This document shows, in pieces, positions 43,154 through 51,907 of a DNA stretch of 64,000 nucleotides (position 1 is its first letter; every line of letters begins with the position of its first letter). A model generated the notes under the pieces. That model searched no databases, had not been told where the DNA came from, and saw only the letters and a program-made list of their open reading frames with translations. Position numbers and translations under genes: made by a program. Source of the stretch: Pseudomonas nitroreducens (GTDB lineage Bacteria > Pseudomonadota > Gammaproteobacteria > Pseudomonadales > Pseudomonadaceae); assembly GCF_014204515.1 (NCBI RefSeq), contig NZ_JACHLI010000021.1, positions 52,768-116,767 on the forward strand. Direction: 5' to 3'.

Positions 43154-44197
43154 TTGCGCACCTCCTTCGAAAGCGTGCTGCGCAGTCGCAACCTGGCCCA
43201 TCTGCCGCAGGGCAAGCGCGTAATCGCCGCGCTGCAACCGGCGCGGCGGGTGGTCTTCGTGCTGCGCGAGCACTTCTCCCAGCTGGCGTTCTCCGCCGCG
43301 ATGGACGCGTTGATCACCGCCAACATCATGACCGCCGTGCCGCTGTTCCAGGTGCAGGTGGCCGGCAACGAGGGCAGCGTCACCAGTGACCTGGGGCTGG
43401 CGCTGGCGACGGATATCCGCATCGCCGATCTGCACGCCGGGCCGCAGGACATTCTCGTCGTCTGCGGCGGCTTCCGCGTGCGCCTGGCGGCCGATCCCTT
43501 GCTGCGTGCACGGTTGCGCCAGGCCGACTCGGCTGGCGCGGTGTTGGGTGGACTGTGGAACGGCGCGTATTTCCTCGCCGAGGCCGGACTGCTCGAGGGT
43601 CACGAATGCGCCTTCCATCCCGATGGCCGGGCGATGCTGGCGGAAGTCTTCCCGAACGTGAAGGTCACCTCGCGTGCCCGCGTTGTCGACCGTCGTCGGC
43701 TGACCTGCGCCGGCCACCACAGCGCGCTGGGGATGATGCTCGATCTGGTGGGTGAGGCGGGCGGGCCGGAGCTGCGCTGCGCGGTGGAAGAGGTGCTCAA
43801 CTGCGACCAGGTGCCGGACGCGGGCAGCGCGCCGGTGTCCTCGATCGAGGCCGATCCGGGCCTGCCGCGTACCCTGCGCCTGGCGCTGGAACTGATGAGC
43901 AGCCATATCGAGGAGCCGATGCAGCAGGAGGAGATCGCCCGCTATGCGCGCATCTCCCGTCGTCACCTGGAGCGCCTGTTCCGTCGCCACGTCGGCACCA
44001 CGCCGGAGCGCTACTACCTGGAACTGCGCCTGACCCATGCGCGCCAACTGCTGCAGCACACCCAGCGGCCGTTGATCGAAGTGGCATTGGCCAGCGGCTT
44101 CTGCAGCCTGCCGCACTTCCATCGCTGCTTCCGCGAACTGTTCAACGTCACGCCAGGGCAGTTCCGCGCGCGTGGTGGCTTGCTCGTTCCCTGCTAG
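43154..44197 (+). CDS. Second GATase1-AraC regulator (GbdR/CdhR-like)
   Basis: A 347-residue regulator. The start is uncertain: TTG 43154 is used because it gives the same N-terminal length as the paralogue at 33720; GTG 43175 or CTG 43142 are alternatives. The GATase1 domain (RVVFVLREHFSQLAFSAAMD, LVVCGGFRVRL, GLWNGAYFLAEAGLLEG) precedes an AraC domain (RISRRHLERLFRRHVGTTPE, LPHFHRCFRELFNVTPG). It starts 8 bases after the MmgE/PrpD stop, so is probably co-transcribed. It likely controls the transporter or PrpD genes or senses the same inducer as the paralogue. Confidence 0.85.
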   Translation: MRTSFESVLRSRNLAHLPQGKRVIAALQPARRVVFVLREHFSQLAFSAAMDALITANIMTAVPLFQVQVAGNEGSVTSDLGLALATDIRIADLHAGPQDILVVCGGFRVRLAADPLLRARLRQADSAGAVLGGLWNGAYFLAEAGLLEGHECAFHPDGRAMLAEVFPNVKVTSRARVVDRRRLTCAGHHSALGMMLDLVGEAGGPELRCAVEEVLNCDQVPDAGSAPVSSIEADPGLPRTLRLALELMSSHIEEPMQQEEIARYARISRRHLERLFRRHVGTTPERYYLELRLTHARQLLQHTQRPLIEVALASGFCSLPHFHRCFRELFNVTPGQFRARGGLLVPC

Positions 44198-44227
44198 GAG
44201 CGAGCTGTGCTGTCACTGCACGGAAAC

Positions 44228-44416
44228 GATGGGTATCGCTACGCTCCACGCCATCCTACGTTGTGCATCCCGGATGCTGTCGCGTGGTCTTCAAAGGCTG
44301 TCGCGAAGGCGTCAGCGATCAGAGAGGCTTTTGTAGGATGGGTGGAGCGCAGCGATACCCATGCGGATCGCTGCGCTGGAGTCGATGGGTATCGCTACGC
44401 TCCACGCCATCCTACG
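44228..44416. repeat. Triple 30-33-base repeat (two direct copies, one inverted)
   Basis: GATGGGTATCGCTACGCTCC continuing to ACGCCATCCTACG is present identically at 44228-44260 and 44384-44416. An inverted, slightly divergent version (GTAGGATGGGTGGAGCGCAG ...) is at 44333-44362. The set fills the intergenic gap between the convergent AraC and SDR genes. The sequence type is common in Pseudomonas extragenic regions. Confidence 0.85.
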
Positions 44417-44446
44417 GGGTGCCGGGATTTGCTCGCGAAGTGTGCG

Positions 44447-45205
44447 TCAGAACGGCAGCGGCAGCTTCGCCGTGCGTCCGCCGTCGATGACGATCACCTG
44501 GCCGGTGATGAACGCCGACGCATCGCTGGCCAGGAACACCACCGCGTTGCCGATATCCTGCGGTTCGCCGGTGCGGCCCACCGGGTGCAGGCGGAGCAGG
44601 TCGCGGCGGGCCTGGGCGGGGTCGGCCTGGGCATCGATGTAGGCGTCGCTCAGGTCGGAGTTGATCCATCCCGGTGCGATGGCGTTGCAGCGGATGCCGT
44701 CGCGCCCCAGGTCCACTGCCAGGGCACGGGTGAAACCGTGCACGCCGGCCTTGGAGCCGCAGTAGGCGGCATGCCAGGGGTTGGCGCCGATGCCTTCGAT
44801 GGAGCCGATGTTGACGATGCTGCCACCGCCACGCTGGCGCATCTGCGGCAGCAGCGCCTTGGCCAGGAACACCGGGGCGCGCAGGTTCACCGCCATCATG
44901 CGGTCCCAGTCGTCCTCGCTCATCTCGTCCAGCGACTGTTCGAACATGAAGCCGGCGTTGTTCACCAGGATGTCCGCGCCGCCGAAGCGTTGCTGCACTG
45001 TGCGGGCGATGAGCCAGGGCGCCTCGCGGTCAGCCAGGTCGGCCTCGCACCAGGCCACGCGCGGGTGCTTGCCCAGCTCATCGTCCAGCCCCTGGCGCTG
45101 GGCGATCAGCACCTGGGCGCCGGCCAGCAGCAATTTCTCGGAGATGCCCCGGCCGATGCCGCGCCCACCACCGGTTACCACGGCGACTCTGTTCTTCAGG
45201 TCCAT
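44447..45205 (-). CDS. SDR-family oxidoreductase
   Basis: A 252-residue short-chain dehydrogenase from ATG 45205 (GAGG 5-6 bases upstream). Cofactor motif TGGGRGIGRG (residues 11-20), NNAG, catalytic Ser in NIGSIEG, and YCGSK (Tyr/Lys). A C-terminal VIDGGRTAKLPLPF tail is present. Second gene of a two-gene SDR unit with only 8 bases between them. A reduction or dehydrogenation of a hydroxy/keto acid or sugar is likely. Substrate unknown. Confidence 0.85.
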   Translation of the reverse strand: MDLKNRVAVVTGGGRGIGRGISEKLLLAGAQVLIAQRQGLDDELGKHPRVAWCEADLADREAPWLIARTVQQRFGGADILVNNAGFMFEQSLDEMSEDDWDRMMAVNLRAPVFLAKALLPQMRQRGGGSIVNIGSIEGIGANPWHAAYCGSKAGVHGFTRALAVDLGRDGIRCNAIAPGWINSDLSDAYIDAQADPAQARRDLLRLHPVGRTGEPQDIGNAVVFLASDASAFITGQVIVIDGGRTAKLPLPF

Positions 45206-45213
45206 GCGCCACC

Positions 45214-45981
45214 TCAACCCGAAACCGGCTTGGCGCCGGTCACTTCCAGGGCTTCGCCGGCGATATAGCGCGCCTCGTGGGACGCCAGGAAGGCGATCAC
45301 ATCGGCGATGTCTTCCGGCTCCGCGATGCGCCCCAGCGGCACGCTGCGGTTCAACTCCTCGATGGCCTTGTCCGGGTCGAGCCCCCGGCGTGCGAAGCCG
45401 CTGCGAATCATCGGCGTGTTGATCTCGTGCGGGCACACGGCATTGACGCGGATGCCGAACGGCGCGGCGTCGCGCCCCATGTTGCGGGTCAGCGCGGCCA
45501 CCGCGCCCTTGCTGGTGCAGTAGGCGACGTGGCCGGGGCCGGGATAGACGCCCCACACCGACGAGGTGTTGACGATGGCGCCGCCGCCACGCTGCTTCAT
45601 GTGCGGGATGGCTGCGCGGCAGAGGAAGAACACCGCCGTGAGGTTGACGTCCAGCGCGCTGAACCACATCTCGTCGGTGGTTTCCTCGATAGTCCCGCGA
45701 GGGATGATGCCGGCGTTGTTGAGCAGGATGTCGAGGCCGCCGAAACGCTCCACCGCGCGGGCGATCAGCGCTTCGCAGTATTCCTTCTCGCGCAGGTTGC
45801 CGGCCAGGTACTCGGCCTCCGCGCCCAGGCGTCGCGCCTCGGCCACCCTGGCCTCGCAGCCCTGGGCGTCGAGGTCGGAAATCATCAGCTGCGCGCCTTC
45901 CTTCGCGAACAGCCGCACCAGTGCCTGGCCAACGCCACCGGCGCCGCCGGTGACCACCACCACCTTGTTCTGGAATCTCAT
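45214..45981 (-). CDS. SDR-family oxidoreductase
   Basis: A 255-residue short-chain dehydrogenase with GAGG before the ATG at 45981. Cofactor-binding TGGAGGVGQA (residues 11-20), DLDAQG acidic residue at the end of beta-2 (favouring NAD), NNAG, catalytic Ser in VNTSSVWG and YCTSK (Tyr, Lys). First gene of the SDR pair. It is divergent from the LysR regulator at 46194, which probably controls both. Confidence 0.85.
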   Translation of the reverse strand: MRFQNKVVVVTGGAGGVGQALVRLFAKEGAQLMISDLDAQGCEARVAEARRLGAEAEYLAGNLREKEYCEALIARAVERFGGLDILLNNAGIIPRGTIEETTDEMWFSALDVNLTAVFFLCRAAIPHMKQRGGGAIVNTSSVWGVYPGPGHVAYCTSKGAVAALTRNMGRDAAPFGIRVNAVCPHEINTPMIRSGFARRGLDPDKAIEELNRSVPLGRIAEPEDIADVIAFLASHEARYIAGEALEVTGAKPVSG

Positions 45982-46193
45982 CGGGCATTACCTCGAAGCG
46001 CAAATGGGAGAGGACTTGCGTGGTGGATGATCGATAGCCGCCGGTTCGCCTGACAAACGAGAAATCCGTCGCCTTCGCTTAACCTGTGCTCAAGCGAGGG
46101 CTGTCTGCGGGCCCGCAGTTCATCGGCGGCGGTGTTCGCCGCTGCGGCCGGCTGGTTAACTGTCCCGACGACACCCGAGCGGGAGCCCACCCC

Positions 46194-47135
46194 ATGACCG
46201 GCCTGCGTGATCTGCCACCGCTGAATGCCCTGCGCACCTTCGAGGCCGCCGCCCGCCATGGCAGCTTCAAGCAGGCGGCGGAGGAGTTGTGCGTGACCCA
46301 GGCGGCGGTCAGCCGGCAGGTCCAGGTGCTGGAAGCGTTCTATGGGCTGCCGCTGTTCCTGCGCAGCAACCGCCGGGTCGAGCTGACCGGCCAAGGCCAG
46401 ACGCTGTACCAGGCCGCCACCTCGGCGCTGCAACACATCGCCAGCACCTCGCGGGACCTGCTGCGCAGCAGCGGGCAAGACTTCCTGCCGCTGCACACCA
46501 CCAGCGCCTTCGCCCAGCTCTGGCTGCTGCCGCGCTTGCGTCGCCTGCGCCTGGCGCACCCGGACCTGCAACTGCACCTGATCAGCGGCGAGGGCAATCC
46601 GGACTACCGCGAAGGCTTCCAGGCCGCGGTGACCCTGGGCCTGGAGGAGCACCCGCAGTACCAGGCGCAGGAGCTGTTCTCCGAGGAAGTCTTCCCGGTC
46701 TGCACACCGGGCTTTCTCGCTCGGCATCCGCAGGCGGCGACCCTCGATGGCCTGCTCGGCCTGCCGCTGCTCAACCTCAGTGCCAGCCACTGGAAGGCGC
46801 GGCTGTGGGAGCCGGTGGATTGGGCCTTCTGGCTCAAGCGCCTGGGGCTGAAAAGCCAGCCGGCGCGGGAGGCCATGAGCTTCAGCCACTTCTCCCTGCT
46901 GATCGACGCGGTGCACCAGGAGGAGGGCGTGGGCCTGGCCTGGCGGCATCTGGTACAGCACCAGCTGGATGCCGGAAGCCTGGTGCGCCCGGTGCCGCAG
47001 AGCTGGAAGGCGGATGAGCGCAAACACTATTTCGTCTGCCGGCGCGAGCTGGGTAACAGCAGACAGCTACAGCAGCTGTGCGACTGGCTGCTGGAGGAAA
47101 CCGAACCGTTGCGTGCAAACCTGCGTGCCGACTGA
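46194..47135 (+). CDS. LysR-family regulator (GcvA-like)
   Basis: A 313-residue LysR protein from ATG 46194 (GGGAG upstream), the usual start (MTGLRDLPPLNALRTFEAAA). The winged HTH is SFKQAAEELCVTQAAVSRQV; the effector domain ends with a GcvA-like WLLEETEPLR. It is divergent from the SDR pair (212-base gap), and 102 bases upstream of the GhrA-like gene. It likely governs one or both neighbours. Confidence 0.87.
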   Translation: MTGLRDLPPLNALRTFEAAARHGSFKQAAEELCVTQAAVSRQVQVLEAFYGLPLFLRSNRRVELTGQGQTLYQAATSALQHIASTSRDLLRSSGQDFLPLHTTSAFAQLWLLPRLRRLRLAHPDLQLHLISGEGNPDYREGFQAAVTLGLEEHPQYQAQELFSEEVFPVCTPGFLARHPQAATLDGLLGLPLLNLSASHWKARLWEPVDWAFWLKRLGLKSQPAREAMSFSHFSLLIDAVHQEEGVGLAWRHLVQHQLDAGSLVRPVPQSWKADERKHYFVCRRELGNSRQLQQLCDWLLEETEPLRANLRAD

Positions 47136-47236
47136 TTGTCGCTGCCTGGCGCAGTGAGGGCGGTGCGCGGCAAATCGGGGCGGGGAGAGCGCCCCAGACT
47201 GATGGACAACCTGAAAACAACAGCGAGGAACAGGAC

Positions 47237-48160
47237 GTGATCTTTCTTTACAACGCCGAACCCGAACATGCGGCCCAGTGGAAGGCGCTGCTGACCGCCC
47301 AGGTGCCGGACCTGGAATTCGTCGAGGGTTTCGAGGCGGTCGACCCGGCGCGGGTCACCTACCTGCTGACCTGGAAGGCGGTCGCCGATATCGAGCGCTA
47401 CACCAGCCTGCGCGTGCTCTTCGCGGCGGGCGCCGGGGTGGACCAGTTCGACCTGAGCCGGATTCCCGAATCGGTGGCGCTGGTGCGCATGGTCGATGAT
47501 TCCCTGGCCGACATCATGGCCGAGTTCGTGGTGATGTCGGCGCTGGCGCTGCACCGCGAGATGCCGGCCTACCGCGTGCAGCAGGCTGCGCAGGTGTGGG
47601 AGCCGCTGAGTATCCTGCCGGCGGCGACCAGCCGCGTCGGCGTGATGGGGCTCGGCCAACTGGGCCAGGCGTGCCTTGCGCAACTGCGTCACCTGAAATT
47701 CCAGCTGCTGGGCTGGAACCGTTCCGCGCGGCAGATCGACGGGGTGACGACCTACACCGGCCCCGAGCAACTGGAAAGTTTCCTGTCGCAGTGCGACATC
47801 CTGGTCAACCTGCTGCCGCTGACCGACAGCACGCGCGGCATCCTCAATCGCGAAACCCTGGCGCAATTGCCCAGGGGCGCCGGCCTGATCAACGTTGGCC
47901 GGGGCGAGCACGTGGTGGAGGCCGACCTTGTCGCAGCGCTGGATGCCGGGCAGGTCGGCGCGGCGATCCTCGATGTGTTCCAGCAGGAGCCGCTGCCCGA
48001 AGGCCATCCGTTGTGGTCGCACCCGCGTGTGTGGGTTACCCCGCATGTGGCCAGCACCATGCAGGTGGAAGGCGGCGCGGCGGCGGTGGCGCAGAATCTC
48101 CTGCGTGATCTGCAGGGCAGCGAGCTGCTGCACACCGTGGATCGCCGCGCGGGCTACTGA
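47237..48160 (+). CDS. D-2-hydroxyacid dehydrogenase (GhrA-like glyoxylate/hydroxypyruvate reductase)
   Basis: A 307-residue protein from GTG 47237 (GAGGAA six bases upstream). NAD(P)-binding GLGQLGQ is visible in VGVMGLGQLGQACLAQLRHL. Catalytic triad: Arg in INVGRGEHV, Glu in VFQQEPLPEGHPL, His in VTPHVAS. GhrA-type reductases convert glyoxylate or hydroxypyruvate to glycolate or D-glycerate. In this region it could handle a glyoxylate-like end product from amine breakdown; that link is only positional. Confidence 0.86.
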   Translation: MIFLYNAEPEHAAQWKALLTAQVPDLEFVEGFEAVDPARVTYLLTWKAVADIERYTSLRVLFAAGAGVDQFDLSRIPESVALVRMVDDSLADIMAEFVVMSALALHREMPAYRVQQAAQVWEPLSILPAATSRVGVMGLGQLGQACLAQLRHLKFQLLGWNRSARQIDGVTTYTGPEQLESFLSQCDILVNLLPLTDSTRGILNRETLAQLPRGAGLINVGRGEHVVEADLVAALDAGQVGAAILDVFQQEPLPEGHPLWSHPRVWVTPHVASTMQVEGGAAAVAQNLLRDLQGSELLHTVDRRAGY

Positions 48161-48240
48161 GGCGGCCGCGACGGTCGGGGAGTGCGGTACAGTGCGCCAC
48201 CGCATTTCCCCCCGTTTCCCGGAATGAGTGAGGATTTCCG

Positions 48241-48732
48241 ATGCTGACCCAGGCCTTCGCCTACAAGTGCTGGTCGGACCGCCGGGCGCTGGACGCCATC
48301 GCGCTGATCGACGCCGAGCGCTTTCCTGAAGAACGCGCCTTCGCGCTGCAGCAGCTCAACCACATGGCCATCGTCGAGGACCTGTTCCGTGCACGGCTGA
48401 ACGGCGCGGCAGACCCGCACCCGGCGACCAATAGCGCCAGCGTGCCCGGCTATGACGAACTACGCGAGCGCCTGCTGGTCTCCGGGCAGTGGTATGTCGA
48501 ACAGCTCGCTGCGCTGACCCCGGAGCGCGCGGCGGAAGTCATCCGCTTCCGTTTCACCGACGGCCGCAGCGGCAGCCTGACCCGCGAGGAGATGTTCTTC
48601 CACGTCCTCAACCACGCCACCTACCACCGCGGCTCCATTGCCCGCGCGCTGGACCAGGCCGGCGTGGCGCACCCGGCGGACACCTACACGGTGTTCGTGC
48701 ACGCCACCCAGCCGCAGCGCCGCGAGGGCTGA
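48241..48732 (+). CDS. DinB-family protein
   Basis: A 163-residue four-helix protein with GAGGAT before the ATG. Putative metal ligands His in QLNHMAIVE and H in FHVLNHATYHRGS match the three-His DinB/YfiT arrangement. Stand-alone DinB proteins are metal-dependent, with thiol-transferase-like activity in some cases. It ends 4 bases before the convergent ABC ATPase stop. Function unknown. Confidence 0.8.
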   Translation: MLTQAFAYKCWSDRRALDAIALIDAERFPEERAFALQQLNHMAIVEDLFRARLNGAADPHPATNSASVPGYDELRERLLVSGQWYVEQLAALTPERAAEVIRFRFTDGRSGSLTREEMFFHVLNHATYHRGSIARALDQAGVAHPADTYTVFVHATQPQRREG

Positions 48733-48736
48733 AGGC

Positions 48737-49516
48737 TCAGCAGGCCACTTCGTCGATGATGATCTGCAGCGTCTGCCGCGAGCAGCGCTCCACCCGCGCC
48801 TGTACGCCGTAGACCTCGCCGAACAGCTGCGGCGTGAGGATGCTCTGCGCGTCACCCGCGGCTACCAGCCGGCCCTGGTGCAGCACCGCCAGCTGATCGG
48901 CATAACGCGCGGCGAGGCCGATGTCGTGGAGCACGGCAATGGCGATCAGGCCGTGGCGACGCACTTCCTCCTGCACGCATTGCATGACCCGCAGCTGGTA
49001 GTTCAGGTCCAGCGCGCTGGTGGGTTCGTCCAGCAGCAACACCTGCGGGCGCTGCGCCAATAGCTGGGCCAGGCTGACCATCTGCCGCTGGCCGCCGGAG
49101 AGGCGGTCCAGGCGCTGCTCGCGCAGGTGCAGGATGCCGACCCGGCGCAGCGCTTCGAGGGCGGCGGCCAGCGGGTCGGTGCGGCGCAGCTCGCTGTCGA
49201 ACGGGTTGACTCGCAGGCTGGCGAGCAGCGCGTCGAGGACACTGAGGGCGATGCCGCCGGGCAGGTGCTGCGGCATGTAGGCGATGCGCCGGCTGCGCTC
49301 GCCCACCGACAGCGAGGCGAGCGACTGGCCGTCCAGGCTCAGCTCGCCGTGCACGCGCTCAAGGCCCGCCAAGCCGCGCAGCAGGGTGGACTTGCCCGCG
49401 CCGTTGGGGCCGATCAGGGCGGTGAGGGTGCCGCGTTGGAGTTCCGGCAGCGTCACGTCGTGGACCACGGCGTGGCGGCGGTAAGCGACCGTCAGGTCTT
49501 TCGCGAGCAGGCTCAT
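48737..49516 (-). CDS. Iron-chelate-type ABC transporter ATP-binding protein
   Basis: A 259-residue ATPase starting at ATG 49516, whose first bases overlap the permease stop (ATGA). Walker A GPNGAGKST, Q-loop YMPQHLPGG, signature LSGGQRQM, Walker B LLLDEPTSALDL, switch His in VLHDIGLAA. FecE/BtuD-type. With the permease and binding protein it forms an importer of a siderophore, haem or related complex. Confidence 0.88.
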   Translation of the reverse strand: MSLLAKDLTVAYRRHAVVHDVTLPELQRGTLTALIGPNGAGKSTLLRGLAGLERVHGELSLDGQSLASLSVGERSRRIAYMPQHLPGGIALSVLDALLASLRVNPFDSELRRTDPLAAALEALRRVGILHLREQRLDRLSGGQRQMVSLAQLLAQRPQVLLLDEPTSALDLNYQLRVMQCVQEEVRRHGLIAIAVLHDIGLAARYADQLAVLHQGRLVAAGDAQSILTPQLFGEVYGVQARVERCSRQTLQIIIDEVAC

Positions 49517-50577
49517 GCGTGGCGAACTCCGCGGCAGATCAGGGCGACGAACACCGGTACGCCGACCAGCGCAGTGACGATGCCCACCGGCACGATCAGC
49601 CCCGGCATCAGCAGCTTGCTCGCCACCGACGACAGCGACAGCAGCAGCGCGCCGACCAGGGCGCTGGCCGGCAGGTAGAAGCGCTGGTCCTCGCCGATCA
49701 GCATGCGCGCGATGTGCGGGCCGACCAGGCCGATGAAGCCGATGGTGCCGACGAAGGCCACCGCGCACGCCGACAGCAGGCAGATGCGCAGCAGGGCGAA
49801 GCGGCGCAGGCGGCGTACGTCCACGCCCAGGCTGCGGGCGCGGTCCTCGCCCATGCGCAGTACCGTGAGTTTCGACGCGGCGGCCTGGGAGAACGGCAGG
49901 CACAGCGCGAGCACCAGGGCCAGCGCGCCGGCCTTGTGCCAGTCGGCACGGGCGAGGCTGCCAAGGGTCCAGAACACCAGTTGTTGCAGCACGTCCTCGC
50001 TGGCCATCATCTGCAGCAGCGCCACCGCCGCGTTGCAGCTGAACACCAGGGCGATGCCGAACAGCACCAGGCTTTCCACGCCACCACCACGCAGGCGCGA
50101 GAGCAATTGCAGCAGCACCAGCGACAGGCAGGCGAAGACGAAGGCTGCCAGCGACACTGCCGCATTGGCCGAGAGCCAGGCGTTGCCCAGGTGGAAGAAG
50201 ATCGCCAGGGAGGCGCCCAGCGCGGCGGAGGACGACACGCCGAGGGTGAAGGGGCTGGCCAGCGGGTTGTCGAGGATGGTCTGCATTTCCGCGCCGGCCA
50301 GGGCCAGGGCGCCGCCCACCAGCAGCGCCATCACCGCGTAGGGCAGGCGCACGTTCCAGATGATCACCCGCTGGCTGGGCTCCAGCTCGGCCGGATGCAG
50401 CAGGCCATGGAACAGCGCGGCAGGCGTCATGCCCGACGGCCCGCTGAGCAGGTCCCAGGCCATGGACGCCAGCAGCAGGGCGAGCAGCACGAGGAGCACC
50501 GCGCCGCGGCGGCGCAGCTGCAGGCGGCGCTCGCGGCGCGCCAGTTGCAGGTCGATATCGTTCAGGGCGGCGTTCAT
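49513..50577 (-). CDS. Iron-chelate-type ABC transporter permease (FecCD/BtuC family)
   Basis: A 354-residue inner-membrane protein with about ten spans and FecCD hallmarks (RLPYAVMALLVGGALALAGA, NPLASPFTLGVSSSAALGAS, FIGLVGPHIARMLIGEDQRF). The ATG overlaps the binding-protein stop by four bases, and its own stop overlaps the ATPase start, so the three genes are translationally coupled. Transports an iron-chelate or cobalamin-like ligand. Confidence 0.9.
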   Translation of the reverse strand: MNAALNDIDLQLARRERRLQLRRRGAVLLVLLALLLASMAWDLLSGPSGMTPAALFHGLLHPAELEPSQRVIIWNVRLPYAVMALLVGGALALAGAEMQTILDNPLASPFTLGVSSSAALGASLAIFFHLGNAWLSANAAVSLAAFVFACLSLVLLQLLSRLRGGGVESLVLFGIALVFSCNAAVALLQMMASEDVLQQLVFWTLGSLARADWHKAGALALVLALCLPFSQAAASKLTVLRMGEDRARSLGVDVRRLRRFALLRICLLSACAVAFVGTIGFIGLVGPHIARMLIGEDQRFYLPASALVGALLLSLSSVASKLLMPGLIVPVGIVTALVGVPVFVALICRGVRHA

Positions 50578-51719
50578 TCGGGCTGGCTGGCGTCGATCCA
50601 GTAAGTGCCGTCCAAGCCGATGCGCAGGAACTGCTGGTTGATCTGCGCCTGGGTCTGCGCCGGGTCGAGCGTGGCGAAGCGTTCCGGGTGGACCCAGCGC
50701 GCCATGGCCTCGATGGCGAGGATGTTGAACGGCGAGTTGTAGAAGTCGTGCCAGAGGCCGTGGGCCTTGCCGCTGCGGATGGCTTCGAGGCTGGCGAACT
50801 CCGGGCGCTGCAGGACTTTGCCCAGGCTTTCGCGGGCCTGCTGCTGGCTGACGCCGGCGCCGAGGATCAGCCCCGGATTGCGGTTGCCGGTGGCGATGTA
50901 GATATCCGGTCTGGCCGACAGTGCGTACTCCACGCTGATGTCGCCCAGCGCGCCGGGCACCACGCCAGCGGCGATGTTGCGCCCGCCGACCGCGTCGATG
51001 ACGCTGCCCAGGCCGCTCTTGCCGGTGGTGTGCCCCGGCGCCTGCCAGACGCCGGCCAGCAGTTCGAGGAACACGCTCGGCTTGTGCGCGTCATCCAGCC
51101 CGGCGACGCCGTCGCGGATGCGTTGCAGGTGGGCGTCGTAGAACTTCAGGTACTGCTCCGCCTCGGCCTTGCGACCGAGCGCTGCGCCCAGCGCGGTGAG
51201 GCTGGTGCGCACGCCTTCGATGGGGTGCACGCGGAAGTCGACGAACACCACCGGCACACCGGCGGCGGCCAGGATGTCGGCCACCGGGCTGTGCTGGGTC
51301 GGGCCTTCGCCGGCGATGCTGAACACCGCCAGGTCCGGCTTCAGGGCGAGGATCTGCTCGGCGCTGACGCTCTGTTCCGAGGCCTGGCCGATCAGCGGAA
51401 TCTGCTTCACCTGGGGGAAGCGCCGTGCGTAGACCTCGAAGGTGTGCGGGTCGAGCAGGCGCACGTCGTTCTGCCAGCCGACCACGCGCTGGAAGGGATT
51501 GTCGCGGTCGAGCAGGGCCAGGGCGAAGAACAGCCGGCCTTCACCCAGCACCACGCGCTGGGCATTGCCGCTGACCTCGACCTTGCGCCCGAGCACGTCA
51601 GTGACGGTGAGCGCCTGGGCGGGCAGGGCGAGGCCGAACCAGCCGAGGCAGAGCACGGCGAGGGCGGCGAAGGCGTGAGTGAGATGGGAGCGGGAAGCGC
51701 GGGACGACAGGAAGGGCAT
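50574..51719 (-). CDS. Periplasmic iron-chelate-type binding protein
   Basis: A 381-residue exported protein. ATG 51719 is used (AGG 9 bases upstream); the in-frame ATG at 51737 has no ribosome-binding site. The signal peptide ends at ALPAQA. The binding-protein domain has class III architecture (VTDVLGRKVEVSGNAQRVVL, ILALKPDLAVFSIAGEG, DIYIATGNRNPG). First gene of the importer operon; a Fur-like site lies upstream. Ligand unknown; haem, siderophore or another metal chelate are possible. Confidence 0.82.
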   Translation of the reverse strand: MPFLSSRASRSHLTHAFAALAVLCLGWFGLALPAQALTVTDVLGRKVEVSGNAQRVVLGEGRLFFALALLDRDNPFQRVVGWQNDVRLLDPHTFEVYARRFPQVKQIPLIGQASEQSVSAEQILALKPDLAVFSIAGEGPTQHSPVADILAAAGVPVVFVDFRVHPIEGVRTSLTALGAALGRKAEAEQYLKFYDAHLQRIRDGVAGLDDAHKPSVFLELLAGVWQAPGHTTGKSGLGSVIDAVGGRNIAAGVVPGALGDISVEYALSARPDIYIATGNRNPGLILGAGVSQQQARESLGKVLQRPEFASLEAIRSGKAHGLWHDFYNSPFNILAIEAMARWVHPERFATLDPAQTQAQINQQFLRIGLDGTYWIDASQPE

Positions 51720-51742
51720 GCGGAACGACCTGGGCATGAAGT

Positions 51743-51763
51743 AGAATTAATCGCATTTGCAAT
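51743..51763 (-). promoter_or_regulatory. Possible Fur box upstream of the iron-type ABC operon
   Basis: The sequence AGAATTAATCGCATTTGCAA is AT-rich and, on the minus strand, reads TTGCAAATGCGATTAATTCT, partly matching Pseudomonas Fur boxes. It lies 24-44 bases before the operon start. Matches to the consensus are incomplete, so this is tentative. Confidence 0.35.
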
Positions 51764-51907
51764 CCACTCTACCGCTGCCATGGTGGGCGAGCCGGGCGGC
51801 TTTGTATTGGAGAGGCGCGAATGGCCGCGCCACAACATTCCATTACATTTGCGCCCGGCAGCCTGCGCAGGCAGCGGGAACGATAGCGACCCGCCGCGAG
51901 TTTCCCG

